In this document: one piece after another, positions 16,930 to 24,913 of the stretch
Layout of the letters: the number at the start of each line of letters is the position of its first letter
Numbering within the stretch: position 1 is the stretch's first letter
Assembly: GCF_029892095.1 (NCBI RefSeq)
Contig: NZ_JARZAE010000004.1
Location: 1,860,001-1,924,000, forward strand
Reading direction: 5' to 3'
Source of the DNA: Kitasatospora sp. MAP12-44
Lineage (GTDB): Bacteria > Actinomycetota > Actinomycetes > Streptomycetales > Streptomycetaceae
Length of the DNA: 64,000 bases
The notes under the pieces: generated by a model
The model's input: only the letters and a program-made list of their open reading frames with translations
Told to the model about the DNA's origin: nothing
Database searches by the model: none
Translations under genes and position numbers: made by a program

Positions 16930-19049
16930 GCCAGACGCACGACTCCGTTGATTCCGCTGACTCCGCTGACGCTGTTGGGGACGCACCCGCTGCTGCCGGT
17001 ACCGGCACGGGCGGCGAGGGGGAGGGTCGGCGGACGGCCGAGGTCGCCGCGCTGGCCGAGGCGATCCGCACCATCGTCCGGAGCGAGGCCGGGGACGCCG
17101 CCGCTGCGGCTGCCCCCGCCGCCGCGCCGGACGAGGCCCGGGCCGAGGCGCTGCGCGCCGTGAGCGAGGTGCTGGCCGCCGGTGGGGCGCCGGCGGAGGC
17201 CGTCCCCGGGCTCGCCGCGGCCGCGCTGGCCGCGTACGGCGAGGGCGCGGCCGACGCGCTGCGCGAGGACCCGTGGGGTCTGCTCGTGCTGCCCGGCGTC
17301 CGCCCCGAGCAGGCCGACGGGTTCGCCCGCGCGCTGCTCGGCTCCGCGGCCGGCCCCGGCGACACCCGCCGCGGCCAGGCGCTGGCCGCCTGGCTGCTAG
17401 AGCAGGCGGCGCTGCGCGGCCACTCCGCGCTGGAGGCCGGCGAGTTGCAGAGCGGGCTGGAGAAGCTCGGCCTGCCGGATCCCGCGCAGGCGCTGCAGGA
17501 CGTGGTGCTGGACGGCCGGGTGATGCCCTTCCAGGAGGAGCTGACCGGTCCCGCCGCGCTCGCTGCTGCTGCCGCTGCGGGTGGCGGGGAGGACGAGGAC
17601 GGCGAGCCGCCGATGCGGATGCTGCTCGCGCTGGAGCGCCTCGCGCTCGCCGAGGACAGCGCAGCGGACGGCCTGGTACGGATCATGTCCACCTTCGAGC
17701 CGGCTCCGACTCCGACTCAGGCTGAGGCTGAGGATGGGGATGGGGATGGGGATGGGGATGGGGAGGTGGACGGGCCTGCCGTGGCCACCGCCGAGGCGTG
17801 GGAGGCCGCCGCGGTGGCCGCGCCGTCCTCCTCGGCCACCGCGCTGATCCGCGCCGCCGCCGAGCACCCGCTCGTCCTGCACACCGGCGGTGAGGCCTCG
17901 CGCGGCGAGCTGGCCGCGCTGCTCGCCGCCGCCCAGGGGCTCGGCCTGCGGGCCTGGGCCGCCTCCTGGACCGAGCACGGCCGCGACGCGCTCGCCGCGC
18001 TGCTGCCGTCACCCGAGGAGTCGCCTGAGGCGTCCTCCGAGGCGTCGCCTGCGGCGTCGTCCGAGGCGGGCGAGGCTGGCGAGGCGCCCGCGCCGTCGGC
18101 CACGCTCGGCGAGCTGCTCTCCGGTGCCCGCAGCCCCGGGCGGGCCGAGGACGGCTCGCTCGCCCTGGACCTGCTCATCGTCCAGGACGCCCCGCTGCTC
18201 GACCTGGAGTTGGCCGCCACCCTGGTCGAGGCGCTCGCCGACGGCACCCGGCTGGTGCTCAGCGGCGACCCCAACCAGCTCTGGTCGGCCGGCCCCGGGC
18301 GGCTCTTCGCCGACCTGCTGGCCGCCAAGCCCTGCCCCGTCGTCGCCTCCCGAACCCCTGACCTCGGCCCGATCGGCGAGCTGGTCTCCGGCATCGGCGT
18401 CGGCGAGCTGCAGACCGTCGAGGCGCCGGACAAGGAGGTGGTGATCCTCACCGCGCGCGACGGCGCCGAGGCGGTCCACCGCGCCGTCCAGCTGCTGACC
18501 GACTCGATCCCGCGAGCCCTGGGCATCCCCGCCGAGCAGGTGGTGCTGCTGACCCCCGGGCACGGCGGTACGGCCGGCACGCGCGCGCTCAACGCCGCCG
18601 CCAAGGCCCGGATCAACCCCGGCCCCGGACGCTTCGGCGGCTTCGACCCCGGTGACCGGGTGGTGCACTCCCCCGCCCCCGGCGTGAACCGCCCCGGCAC
18701 GGTGCTGGGCGGCGACGCGGCCGGCCTGCGGCTGGCGTTCGCGAGCGGCGAGGAGCTGACGGTGAGCCCCGCGCAGGCCGCGCAGCTGCGCCACGGCTGG
18801 GCCCTGACGGTCCATCAGGCGGTCGGCCGGCGTTGGCCGGGCGCGGTGGTGGTGCTGCCCGAGGACGCGGCCGCCGCACTGACCAGGCAGTGGGTCTACA
18901 CCGCGTTCGGGCGGGCCGAGCGGCACCTGTCCGTGGTGCACGCCGCCGGACCGGCGCTGGCGCAGGCCGTCGCCGAGCGGTCGGCCCAGCCGCGGACCAC
19001 CCGGTTGCGGGCGATCCTGGCCGAGCACGCCGAACAGGCGGCGTACTGA
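16926..19049 (+). CDS. Degenerate RecD2-like helicase / helix-hairpin-helix protein
   Basis: The 707-residue protein has the overall RecD2 plan. Residues about 100-240 include helix-hairpin-helix-like DPWGLLVLPGVRPEQADGFA. A helicase core begins near 310, with a domain-3-type block LVLSGDPNQLWSAGPGRLFADLL near 447, a VVLLTPGHGG...RALNAAAKARIN segment, FDPGDRVVHSPAPGVNRPG, and the motif V/VI region WALTVHQAVGRRWPGAVVVL. The ATP-binding P-loop is lost: the position reads LHTGGEASRGELA near 320 with no GKT/S. Motif II reads LLIVQDAP instead of DEA. An acidic Glu/Asp-Gly insert (GDGDGDGDG) is encoded by a 6-bp repeat. It is coupled to the aldo/keto reductase. It probably no longer unwinds DNA by itself; its role is unknown. 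Confidence 0.8.
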   Translation: MSQTHDSVDSADSADAVGDAPAAAGTGTGGEGEGRRTAEVAALAEAIRTIVRSEAGDAAAAAAPAAAPDEARAEALRAVSEVLAAGGAPAEAVPGLAAAALAAYGEGAADALREDPWGLLVLPGVRPEQADGFARALLGSAAGPGDTRRGQALAAWLLEQAALRGHSALEAGELQSGLEKLGLPDPAQALQDVVLDGRVMPFQEELTGPAALAAAAAAGGGEDEDGEPPMRMLLALERLALAEDSAADGLVRIMSTFEPAPTPTQAEAEDGDGDGDGDGEVDGPAVATAEAWEAAAVAAPSSSATALIRAAAEHPLVLHTGGEASRGELAALLAAAQGLGLRAWAASWTEHGRDALAALLPSPEESPEASSEASPAASSEAGEAGEAPAPSATLGELLSGARSPGRAEDGSLALDLLIVQDAPLLDLELAATLVEALADGTRLVLSGDPNQLWSAGPGRLFADLLAAKPCPVVASRTPDLGPIGELVSGIGVGELQTVEAPDKEVVILTARDGAEAVHRAVQLLTDSIPRALGIPAEQVVLLTPGHGGTAGTRALNAAAKARINPGPGRFGGFDPGDRVVHSPAPGVNRPGTVLGGDAAGLRLAFASGEELTVSPAQAAQLRHGWALTVHQAVGRRWPGAVVVLPEDAAAALTRQWVYTAFGRAERHLSVVHAAGPALAQAVAERSAQPRTTRLRAILAEHAEQAAY
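17733..17765. repeat. Hexanucleotide repeat inside coding sequence
   Basis: About five GGGGAT units encode an Asp-Gly run. Changes by one unit would keep the frame. Confidence 0.75.
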
Positions 19050-19061
19050 GCACTGAGCACG

Positions 19062-19091
19062 ACGGGGGTGGGCCGCACGGCCCACCCCCGT
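19062..19091. terminator. Bidirectional hairpin terminator
   Basis: A perfect 13-bp stem (19062-19074 with 19079-19091) and a 4-base loop lie between two convergent genes. Confidence 0.85.
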
Positions 19092-19106
19092 CAGTTCCGC
19101 GTTTCC

Positions 19107-19742
19107 TCAGCCTTCCGAGCCGCCGCCGTCCGGCTCCTCGTCGTCGTAGACCTCGCTGACGTCGAAGCGGCAGATCAGCAGCTGCGGGTCCGGGCTGTCG
19201 AAGGGCTCGGCCAGCCACTCGCCCGGCTCGGACGGCTCGGCCGCGGCCACCCAGACCGTCGCGTCGCCCTCCTCCAGGCCGAACTCCTCGGCGCGGGCGG
19301 CGATCTCGTCCGGCTCGTACTCGCCGAACACCACCCCCACGGCCGCGCTCACGCCTTCGCCGGCCCCGCTCGGCTTGTCGGCGCCGACCGGCGTCAGCGA
19401 ACTGTCCAGGCGCTCGGCCTGGGCACGCAGCCGGCGCGGATCCGCGATCCGGTAGTCCCGCCGGATCAGCACGCTGATCGCGGCCGGCTGGTCCGGCGCC
19501 CGGTAGCTGTCGGGCAGCCCGTCACCGGGGACCTCGAAGGGAGTGACCTCGTCATAGACCTCGTAGAGCAACTGGTCGTAGGCGATGGCCGCGGCGGCCA
19601 GCTCCTCGTACGCGGCGAAGACAGCGGGGTCGTCCGCTGTGGTGGTGCTGGACACCGCTTCCAGATGGCGGTCGATGGCGGCCTTGACCGCCTCGGCGGC
19701 GTCGCGTACCTCGGTGCGGGTGAGCTGCGCGGCATCAGACAT
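19107..19742 (-). CDS. Conserved-looking hypothetical protein, 211 residues
   Basis: The ATG at 19742 (MSDAAQLTRTEVRDAAEAV) is preferred. The 46 extra upstream residues in frame are Pro/Arg-rich and have no ribosome site of note. The product is acidic with no signal or membrane segment. The first 75 residues look helical (AVKAAIDRHLEAV, YEELAAAAIAYDQLLYEVYDEV), and the rest contains SVLIRRDYRIADP, SAAVGVVFGEYEPDEIA and LLICRFDVSEVYDDEEP. I recall similar proteins in Streptomyces at this locus but no function. Confidence 0.75.
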   Translation of the reverse strand: MSDAAQLTRTEVRDAAEAVKAAIDRHLEAVSSTTTADDPAVFAAYEELAAAAIAYDQLLYEVYDEVTPFEVPGDGLPDSYRAPDQPAAISVLIRRDYRIADPRRLRAQAERLDSSLTPVGADKPSGAGEGVSAAVGVVFGEYEPDEIAARAEEFGLEEGDATVWVAAAEPSEPGEWLAEPFDSPDPQLLICRFDVSEVYDDEEPDGGGSEG

Positions 19743-20039
19743 GGGGCAGACGGTATCCGTACCCGGGGCCCGGGCGCACAGGGGTTCCGGTCTGAGTGCG
19801 CGATTCACAGGCAATTTGCCCGGCAAAGTCCCTTCCGGGCCGATTTGTTCCAGCGATGCGGTCGCCTGCGGGGGTCGCATTCCGGGTCCTCAAGGCGGGT
19901 AGAACGTCTCCAGACGTAGGCGCTCGACGGGAGTTGAGCATGCATCAGACGGTCCTTGACGGCTGGTCCGATGCGGGCCTACGCCGCTGTCAGGGGCAGG
20001 TCGTAGGCTTACCCGCAGACGTCGCTGAGGAGGCGAACC
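19743..20039. promoter_or_regulatory. Divergent intergenic region with a candidate promoter
   Basis: This is a gap of about 300 bp between divergent genes. TTGACG at 19956-19961, then 18 bases, then TACGCC at 19980-19985 is a possible promoter toward the DUF5703-like gene. A short inverted repeat CGTCTCCAGACG occurs near 19908. Nothing else was recognised. Confidence 0.3.
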
Positions 20040-20249
20040 TTGATCCAACCGAAGCTGGTCCGGCAGTCCGAGTACGAGTACCAGTCGCTGCGGATGCCGC
20101 GCGGCACGACAAGGAACGCGGCACGCCAGCTGCTCACCGAGCACGCCGAGTACGGGCACTGGGAGCTGGACAGGCTGCGACTCCTCCCGGACGGCAGTCG
20201 GACTGTCCTCCTGCGTCGGCGGATCATCCGGCAGACCCGGAGCTGGTGA
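20040..20249 (+). CDS. Small DUF5703-like protein
   Basis: The 69-residue product is preceded by a strong GAGGAGG site, which supports the unusual TTG start at 20040. The core is EYEYQSLRMPRGTTRNAARQ, LLTEHAEYGHWELDRLRLLPDGSRTVLLRRRIIRQ. It is a compact basic protein with high similarity, by memory, to short Streptomyces proteins coded near the chaplins. The function is unknown. A hairpin follows the stop. Confidence 0.85.
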   Translation: MIQPKLVRQSEYEYQSLRMPRGTTRNAARQLLTEHAEYGHWELDRLRLLPDGSRTVLLRRRIIRQTRSW

Positions 20250-20250
20250 C

Positions 20251-20278
20251 GGCCTCCCCCGTCATGACGAGGGAGGCC
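20251..20278. terminator. Hairpin terminator
   Basis: Arms GGCCTCCC (20251-20258) and GGGAGGCC (20271-20278) enclose the palindrome CGTCATGACG. It lies between the convergent DUF5703-like and long chaplin genes. Confidence 0.7.
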
Positions 20279-20312
20279 GGGCAGAGCAGGCGACCCGGAG
20301 GCCGCCGCGGGC

Positions 20313-21182
20313 TCAGGCCGCCGTGCGCGAGCGGCGGTACAGCACGCCGCCGCCGATCAGCAGCGCGAGACCGGCCGGGCCGATCAGGCCGAGCCCGTCG
20401 ACGCCGGTGAAGGCGAGCTGGGTCGCCTTGGCCACCTGAGGCGCGGGGGCGAGCGGCGCAACCACCGGGGCCGGAGTGTGCACGGCGCCGACCACGGGCG
20501 AGGCCGGCGTCACGACGGGGGGTGCGACGACCGGCACGCTGCTCGGCGGAGGCGGGCTCTGGGGCGGAGCGGGCGTGGGCGCGGACTGGTTGACGCAGTC
20601 GTTGCCCATGGCGGAGTTGCCGAGCCCGACGACGTCGACCGTGTTGCCGCAGGCGTTGACCGGCACGTCGACCGGCGTCTGCGCCGTGTTGCCCGAGCCC
20701 ACGCCGGGCGAGCCCTGGCTGGCACCGGAGGCGCTACTGCCGCCGACGCTCGGGACACCGGAACCACCTGGGCTGCCCGTTCCACCCGTTCCACCCGAGC
20801 CGCCCGATCCGCCCCAGGTGCCGGGCGCCCCTGGCGTCCCCGGCGTCGCCGAGGTCGGCGTCCCGCTGGTGGCACCCGTACCGCTCGTCCCACCCGTCCC
20901 GCCGTTCCAGGTGTGCGACGGGCCGCCGTGGCTCGGCGCCGAGGCGTTCGCGCACTGGTTGCCGAAGGCCGGATTGAGCAGCCCGATGACGTCCACGGTG
21001 TTGCCGCAGACGTTGACGGGCGCGTCCACCGGCACCTGGAGGCTGTTGCCCGACCCGACCCCGGCAGAGTTGGCCGCCACGCCCTGGGCCTCGGTGCTCG
21101 CGTAGGCGTACCCCGCGGTGGACGCCAGCACGCTGCCGGTGGCCACAGCGGTGAGGATCCCTCTCCTGGCAACTTGTCGCAT
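20313..21182 (-). CDS. chpC: Long chaplin with two chaplin domains and sortase signal
   Basis: This 289-residue cell-wall chaplin is expected on aerial hyphae, where sortase attaches it to peptidoglycan and it nucleates the amyloid-like sheath. The start ATG at 21182 is six bases from AGGGG; an ATG five codons earlier is poorer. After a signal peptide (about residues 1-29) comes chaplin domain 1: NSAGVGSGNSLQVPVDAPVN, CGNTVDVIGLLNPAFGNQC. A long Gly/Ser/Thr/Pro linker follows, then chaplin domain 2 (GVGSGNTAQTPVDVPVNACG, then GNSAMGNDC), each with its two cysteines. A Pro-rich spacer leads to LAFTG, a hydrophobic helix and RRSRTAA, the sortase signal. The symbol is by position and domain type; another long chaplin name is possible. 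Confidence 0.88.
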   Translation of the reverse strand: MRQVARRGILTAVATGSVLASTAGYAYASTEAQGVAANSAGVGSGNSLQVPVDAPVNVCGNTVDVIGLLNPAFGNQCANASAPSHGGPSHTWNGGTGGTSGTGATSGTPTSATPGTPGAPGTWGGSGGSGGTGGTGSPGGSGVPSVGGSSASGASQGSPGVGSGNTAQTPVDVPVNACGNTVDVVGLGNSAMGNDCVNQSAPTPAPPQSPPPPSSVPVVAPPVVTPASPVVGAVHTPAPVVAPLAPAPQVAKATQLAFTGVDGLGLIGPAGLALLIGGGVLYRRSRTAA

Positions 21183-21240
21183 AGGTACCCCTGACATCTG
21201 ATGGTCTGAATTTCCGACGAGAGCTTTTCCCGCCCACTAC

Positions 21241-21268
21241 TTAACGAGTCACCCCTCGAAAGGTTGGC
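21241..21268 (-). promoter_or_regulatory. Weak candidate BldN-type promoter of the long chaplin
   Basis: Read on the reverse strand: GCCAAC, 16 bases, CGTTAA, about 60 bases ahead of the start. Only partly like the reported CGTAAC-16-CGTTGA pattern. Confidence 0.25.
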
Positions 21269-21344
21269 CCAACCAGCCGCGCCTCACTCGATCGGGTAGG
21301 TTTCGCCGATTGCTCTAGCGAATATTCGTCCGAGCCGGAAAGCC

Positions 21345-21378
21345 GAAGAGGGCCACCCCGGACGGGGCGACCCTCTTC
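21345..21378 (-). terminator. Terminator of the short chaplin gene
   Basis: A 15-bp hairpin (21345-21359 with 21364-21378). On the reverse-strand transcript the two irregular pairs become G-U wobbles and the stem is complete; on the forward strand they are mismatches. The polarity fits the chaplin read on the reverse strand. Confidence 0.75.
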
Positions 21379-21450
21379 TCCCTACATTCCCGCCAGATTC
21401 GGCAATTCCAACGATTCCAAGGAATCACCCGACCCAGGCGGAACCGGTGC

Positions 21451-21693
21451 TCAGAAGTTCTGGCAGTTGTTGCCGAAGGCCGGGTTGAGCAGGCCGATCA
21501 CAGAGACGGTGTTGCCGCACAGGTTCACCGGGATGTTCACCGGCACCTGCACGTTGTTGCCCGAAAGCACGCCGGGCGAGTTCACCGCAGCGCCCTCGGC
21601 ACCCGCACCACCGTGGGCGGCGGCCACACCGGCACCGGCGAGCATCAGGCCACCGGCGGCAGCGGCAACAACGGCGATCTTCTTGACCTTCAT
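21451..21693 (-). CDS. chpH: Short chaplin
   Basis: This 80-residue secreted chaplin is a hydrophobic surface protein that assembles into fibrils on aerial structures. The start ATG at 21693 follows a perfect AGGAGG. The signal peptide is residues 1-26 (MKVKKIAVVAAAAGGLMLAG core, ending AAAH). The mature part is one chaplin domain with NSPGVLSGNNVQVPVNIPVN, LCGNTVSVIGLLNPAFGNNC and a QNF end, with the cysteine pair present. No sortase signal exists. Its gene order with a long chaplin matches the chpC-chpH pair of other Streptomyces. Confidence 0.95.
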   Translation of the reverse strand: MKVKKIAVVAAAAGGLMLAGAGVAAAHGGAGAEGAAVNSPGVLSGNNVQVPVNIPVNLCGNTVSVIGLLNPAFGNNCQNF

Positions 21694-21742
21694 GATTTCC
21701 TCCTGATCATGTGACAGGCCATTCTGCGGACTGTCATAGGAG

Positions 21743-21770
21743 TCAACGAGGCTCTGCCAAATGGGGTACG
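21743..21770 (-). promoter_or_regulatory. Candidate sigma-BldN promoter of the short chaplin
   Basis: On the reverse strand CGTACC is followed by exactly 16 bases and then CGTTGA, ending 50 bases before the ATG. I recall sigma BldN promoters of chaplin genes as CGTAAC-N16-CGTTGA, so 11 of 12 positions agree. Regulation by BldN is inferred. Confidence 0.55.
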
Positions 21771-21880
21771 GACGCGACTCCCCATTCACCCGTAACGGTG
21801 ATCATTCGATCATCTGACCGCATCTCCATCGCCCATCTCCACCGCCATCGCCCATCCCCCGACCCAAGCCGACTTCCCGA

Positions 21881-23218
21881 TCAGCAGGCGTCGATGAACC
21901 GGTCCAGCACCCGCACGCCGAACTTCAGCCCCTCCACCGGCACCCGCTCGTCCACACCGTGGAACATCCCGGCGAAGTCCAGCTCAGGCGGCAGCTGCAG
22001 CGGCGCGAAGCCGAAGCAGCGGATCCCGAGGTCCTGGAACGACTTCGCGTCCGTCCCGCCCGACAGGCAGTACGGCACCGCCCGCGCGATCGGGTCCTCG
22101 GCCCGCAGCGCCGTCTGCATGGCCTCCACCAGCGCCCCGTCGAAGCTGGTCTCGAGCGCCTTGTCGAAGTGCACGCTCTCCCGCTTCACCCGCGGGCCCA
22201 GCACGCTGTCCAGCTCGGCGAGGAACTCCTCCTCGTACCCCGGCAGGAACCGCCCGTCCACGTGTGCCGTGGCCTGCCCCGGAATGACGTTCACCTTGTA
22301 GCCGGCGCCGAGCATGGTCGGCTGCGCCGTGTTGCGCAACGTCGTGCCGATCATCTTGGCGATGCCACCGAGCACCCGGAGCGTCTCGTCCATGTCCTCC
22401 GGGTCCAGCGGCACTCCGATGGCGTCCGACAGCTCGTCCAGGAAGGCCCGCACGGTCTTGGTGATCCGCAGCGGGAACTGGTGGCGTCCCAGCCGCGCGA
22501 CCGCCTCGCAGAGCTCGGTGATCGCGTTGTCGTCATTGGTCATCGACCCGTGCCCGGCCCGGCCCTCGACCGTGAGCCGCATCCAGTGCATGCCCTTCTG
22601 CGCCGTCTCCACCAGGTAGAGGCGCACATTATCGTTGACCGTGAAGGAGAAGCCGCCGACCTCGCCGATCCCCTCTGTCACGCCCTCGAACAACTCCGGG
22701 TGCTTGTCGACCAGGTACCGCGCGCCGTACGTCCCGCCGGCCTCCTCGTCCGCGACGAACGCCAGCACGAGGTCACGCGGAGGCTTGCGCCCGCTCCGCA
22801 GCCGGTCGCGGACGACGGCGAGCGTCATCGCGTCCATGTCCTTCATATCCACCGCGCCGCGCCCCCAGACACACCCGTCCGCGACCTCGCCGGAGAACGG
22901 GTGGTGCGTCCAGTCGTCCGCGTTGGCCGGCACCACGTCGGTGTGCCCGTGAATCAGCAGTCCCGGCCGCGACCGGTCCTCCCCCTCGATCCGCACCACC
23001 GTCGACGCCCGCCCCTTGGCCGACTCGATGATCTTCGGCTCCAGCCCGAACTCCGCCAGCTGCTCGGCCACGTACTCCGCCGCGGCCCGCTCCCCCGGAC
23101 CCGACTGGTCACCGTAGTTACTGGTGTCGATCCGGATCAGGTCCCGACAGATATCGACAACCTCAGACTCCCCGGTCACCTGCTGACCGGCCACCCGCTC
23201 CGCCTTCGACTCGCTCAC
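21881..23218 (-). CDS. M20-family metallopeptidase
   Basis: The start GTG at 23216-23218 is favoured by GAGGAG six bases upstream; the frame is open farther back but without a site. Of 445 residues, the N-terminal catalytic half has the M20 metal ligands: LLIHGHTDVVPA near residue 85-97 (His, then Asp), GRGAVDMKDMDA (bridging Asp), and FVADEEAGGTYGA (catalytic Glu and ligand Glu). A dimerisation-type insert follows (LTVEGRAGHGSM), and MFHGVDERVPVEG carries the last His. It is a zinc carboxypeptidase or deacylase of unknown substrate, cytoplasmic. Confidence 0.92.
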   Translation of the reverse strand: MSESKAERVAGQQVTGESEVVDICRDLIRIDTSNYGDQSGPGERAAAEYVAEQLAEFGLEPKIIESAKGRASTVVRIEGEDRSRPGLLIHGHTDVVPANADDWTHHPFSGEVADGCVWGRGAVDMKDMDAMTLAVVRDRLRSGRKPPRDLVLAFVADEEAGGTYGARYLVDKHPELFEGVTEGIGEVGGFSFTVNDNVRLYLVETAQKGMHWMRLTVEGRAGHGSMTNDDNAITELCEAVARLGRHQFPLRITKTVRAFLDELSDAIGVPLDPEDMDETLRVLGGIAKMIGTTLRNTAQPTMLGAGYKVNVIPGQATAHVDGRFLPGYEEEFLAELDSVLGPRVKRESVHFDKALETSFDGALVEAMQTALRAEDPIARAVPYCLSGGTDAKSFQDLGIRCFGFAPLQLPPELDFAGMFHGVDERVPVEGLKFGVRVLDRFIDAC

Positions 23219-23364
23219 GGTCACTCCTCGTCGTCTGGCCCGCCCGGACTCCCCGTCCGGCACGCCCCCGACCTCGTCGGCGCGCTGCGGGCACGGTCCT
23301 GCCATCCTCCCCCAGCTCCCGCCCCACCCCAAGGAGGCCCCCCTCGGCCACCCCCCGGCCATTT

Positions 23365-23394
23365 TTGGGTCTCCGACCCGATCTTTGCTACAGT
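23365..23394 (+). promoter_or_regulatory. Likely promoter of tRNA-Leu
   Basis: TTGGGT (23365-23370), an 18-base spacer and TACAGT (23389-23394) lie 43 bases before the tRNA. Confidence 0.45.
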
Positions 23395-23436
23395 TACGCA
23401 TGTCAGCGGGGCAGTGAGTCACGCAGACAACACCCG

Positions 23437-23521
23437 GTCCGGGTGGCGGAATGGCAGACGCGCTAGCTTGAGGTGCTAGTGCCCTTTATCGGGCGTGGGG
23501 GTTCAAGTCCCCCCTCGGACA
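23437..23521 (+). tRNA. tRNA-Leu (anticodon GAG)
   Basis: This is an 85-base class II tRNA. The acceptor arm is GTCCGGG with CTCGGAC and discriminator A. The anticodon stem CTAGC/GCTAG holds the 7-base loop TTGAGGT, giving anticodon GAG. A long variable arm TGCCCTTTATCGGGCG follows, then a T-arm with GGGGG/CCCCC around TTCAAGT. CCA is not encoded. Its 3' end serves as an integration site, and a recombinase reading frame runs antisense into it. Confidence 0.95.
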
Positions 23522-23522
23522 C
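23501..23522. other. Left attachment-site repeat (in tRNA-Leu 3' end)
   Basis: These 22 bases, from the T-loop through the acceptor stem plus one base, recur exactly at 42922-42943 in the same orientation. This is the expected outcome of site-specific integration at a tRNA. Confidence 0.85.
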
Positions 23523-23551
23523 GACCCATTGGCCAACATTGCTGGCCAGGG

Positions 23552-23583
23552 AATGCAGGTCAGGAGCAATCCTGACCTGCATT
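23552..23583 (+). terminator. Terminator for tRNA-Leu inside the recombinase 3' end
   Basis: A 14-bp perfect stem (23552-23565 with 23570-23583) with a GCAA loop, followed by TTGCGTT, starts 30 bases after the tRNA. It is encoded within the recombinase codons on the other strand. Confidence 0.75.
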
Positions 23584-24913
23584 TTGCGTTGTGCGTGATC
23601 GTACTGGCAGCGCAGGCCGAGGGCGGCGTAGGTCTGCCGCTTGGTCTCGGGCTTCGTATCGCGCAGGACGTCGACCATGCTGCCGGCGTGGGTCACGAGG
23701 TCGGCGATCCGCTGCTCGGTCAGGCCCTGGGGGCGTCGGGTGCTGGCGACGGAGCGGAGGCGTGCTTCGGCCCGGGTGCGCTGGGCGTCGGTCTCGGCGA
23801 TCCAGCGGGTGATGGGGGCGGTCGCGCCTGGGTCGGCGGTGGTGAGGGCCTGGCGGTAGCGGGCGAGGTCGCGGTCGCAGGTGGCGATCTCGGCGCGTGC
23901 TTCGATCTCTGCGGTTTTATTGCCGATCTGGTTGTGGGTTCCCTGGGCGGCGTACAGGCGTTGGATGGTGGCCTCGCGGTGGCCGGGGGCGAAGGTGAGG
24001 GCGAGCCAGCGGTCGAGGTGTGGGGTGAGGTCGGCTTCCCGGACGAGGACGTTGCGCGGGTGGGCGATCTTGTTGGCCAGCGCGTACTCCTCGGGGTAGC
24101 GGCAGCGGTAGTACGCCTCCTCGTGGGACCACTGGCTGCCCATCTTCCGCCCGCACAGCACGCAGTCGATCCGGCTGCGGAGTTGGTAGGTGTGGACTGA
24201 ACGGACCCGGTCGCGAGGGGTGTTGTGGCGGCTTCGGGAGAACATGATCGCCTGGACCTTCTCGAAGGTTTCACGACCAACCAGCGGTGCGTGCGCGGGC
24301 CGGTCGGACCAGACCCACTTGTCAGCGGAGTTCCACTTGAGTTTGGTCTCGTAGCCGAGGGTGACGTCCTCGACGCTGATCAGGACCTCGTCCTTGCGCT
24401 GCTTGTTCCAGACCTGGTACCCGGTGTAGCGCGGGTTGAGGAGGATGGCCCGCACGGCGGACTTGCCCCACGCCAGTCCCTCGCGGTGGGAGTTGCGGGC
24501 GCGGTCGTGGGCGGAGGGCGGCAGGATGCCGTCGCGCGTGAGGCATTCAGCGATCGCAAAGATGCCCCGGCCTCGGATGTACTCGTTGAAGATCCGCTGA
24601 ACGATGGGTCCGGCGATCGGGTCGATGACCAGGATGCGCAAGCGCTTGCCGTCGGCTGCCTTGGCGGGGTTGGGGTGCGGGCCACCGTCGACGATCATGT
24701 AGCCGTAGGGCGGGCGGCCGCCGAGGAAGCGGCCCTCCAGCTTGGCCTGGGCAGCCATGGCCGAGCGGACGCGGATCTTGATGCGGGAGCGTTCCGCATT
24801 CGACATGCCGCCGAAGACGGACATGATGATGTCGTGAGCCTCGCCCTCCGGGTCGATCGGGCCGCCGACCTCCGGCACCCAGAGTTCGACGCCGTAGGAG
24901 TCTGTCGCTCGAT

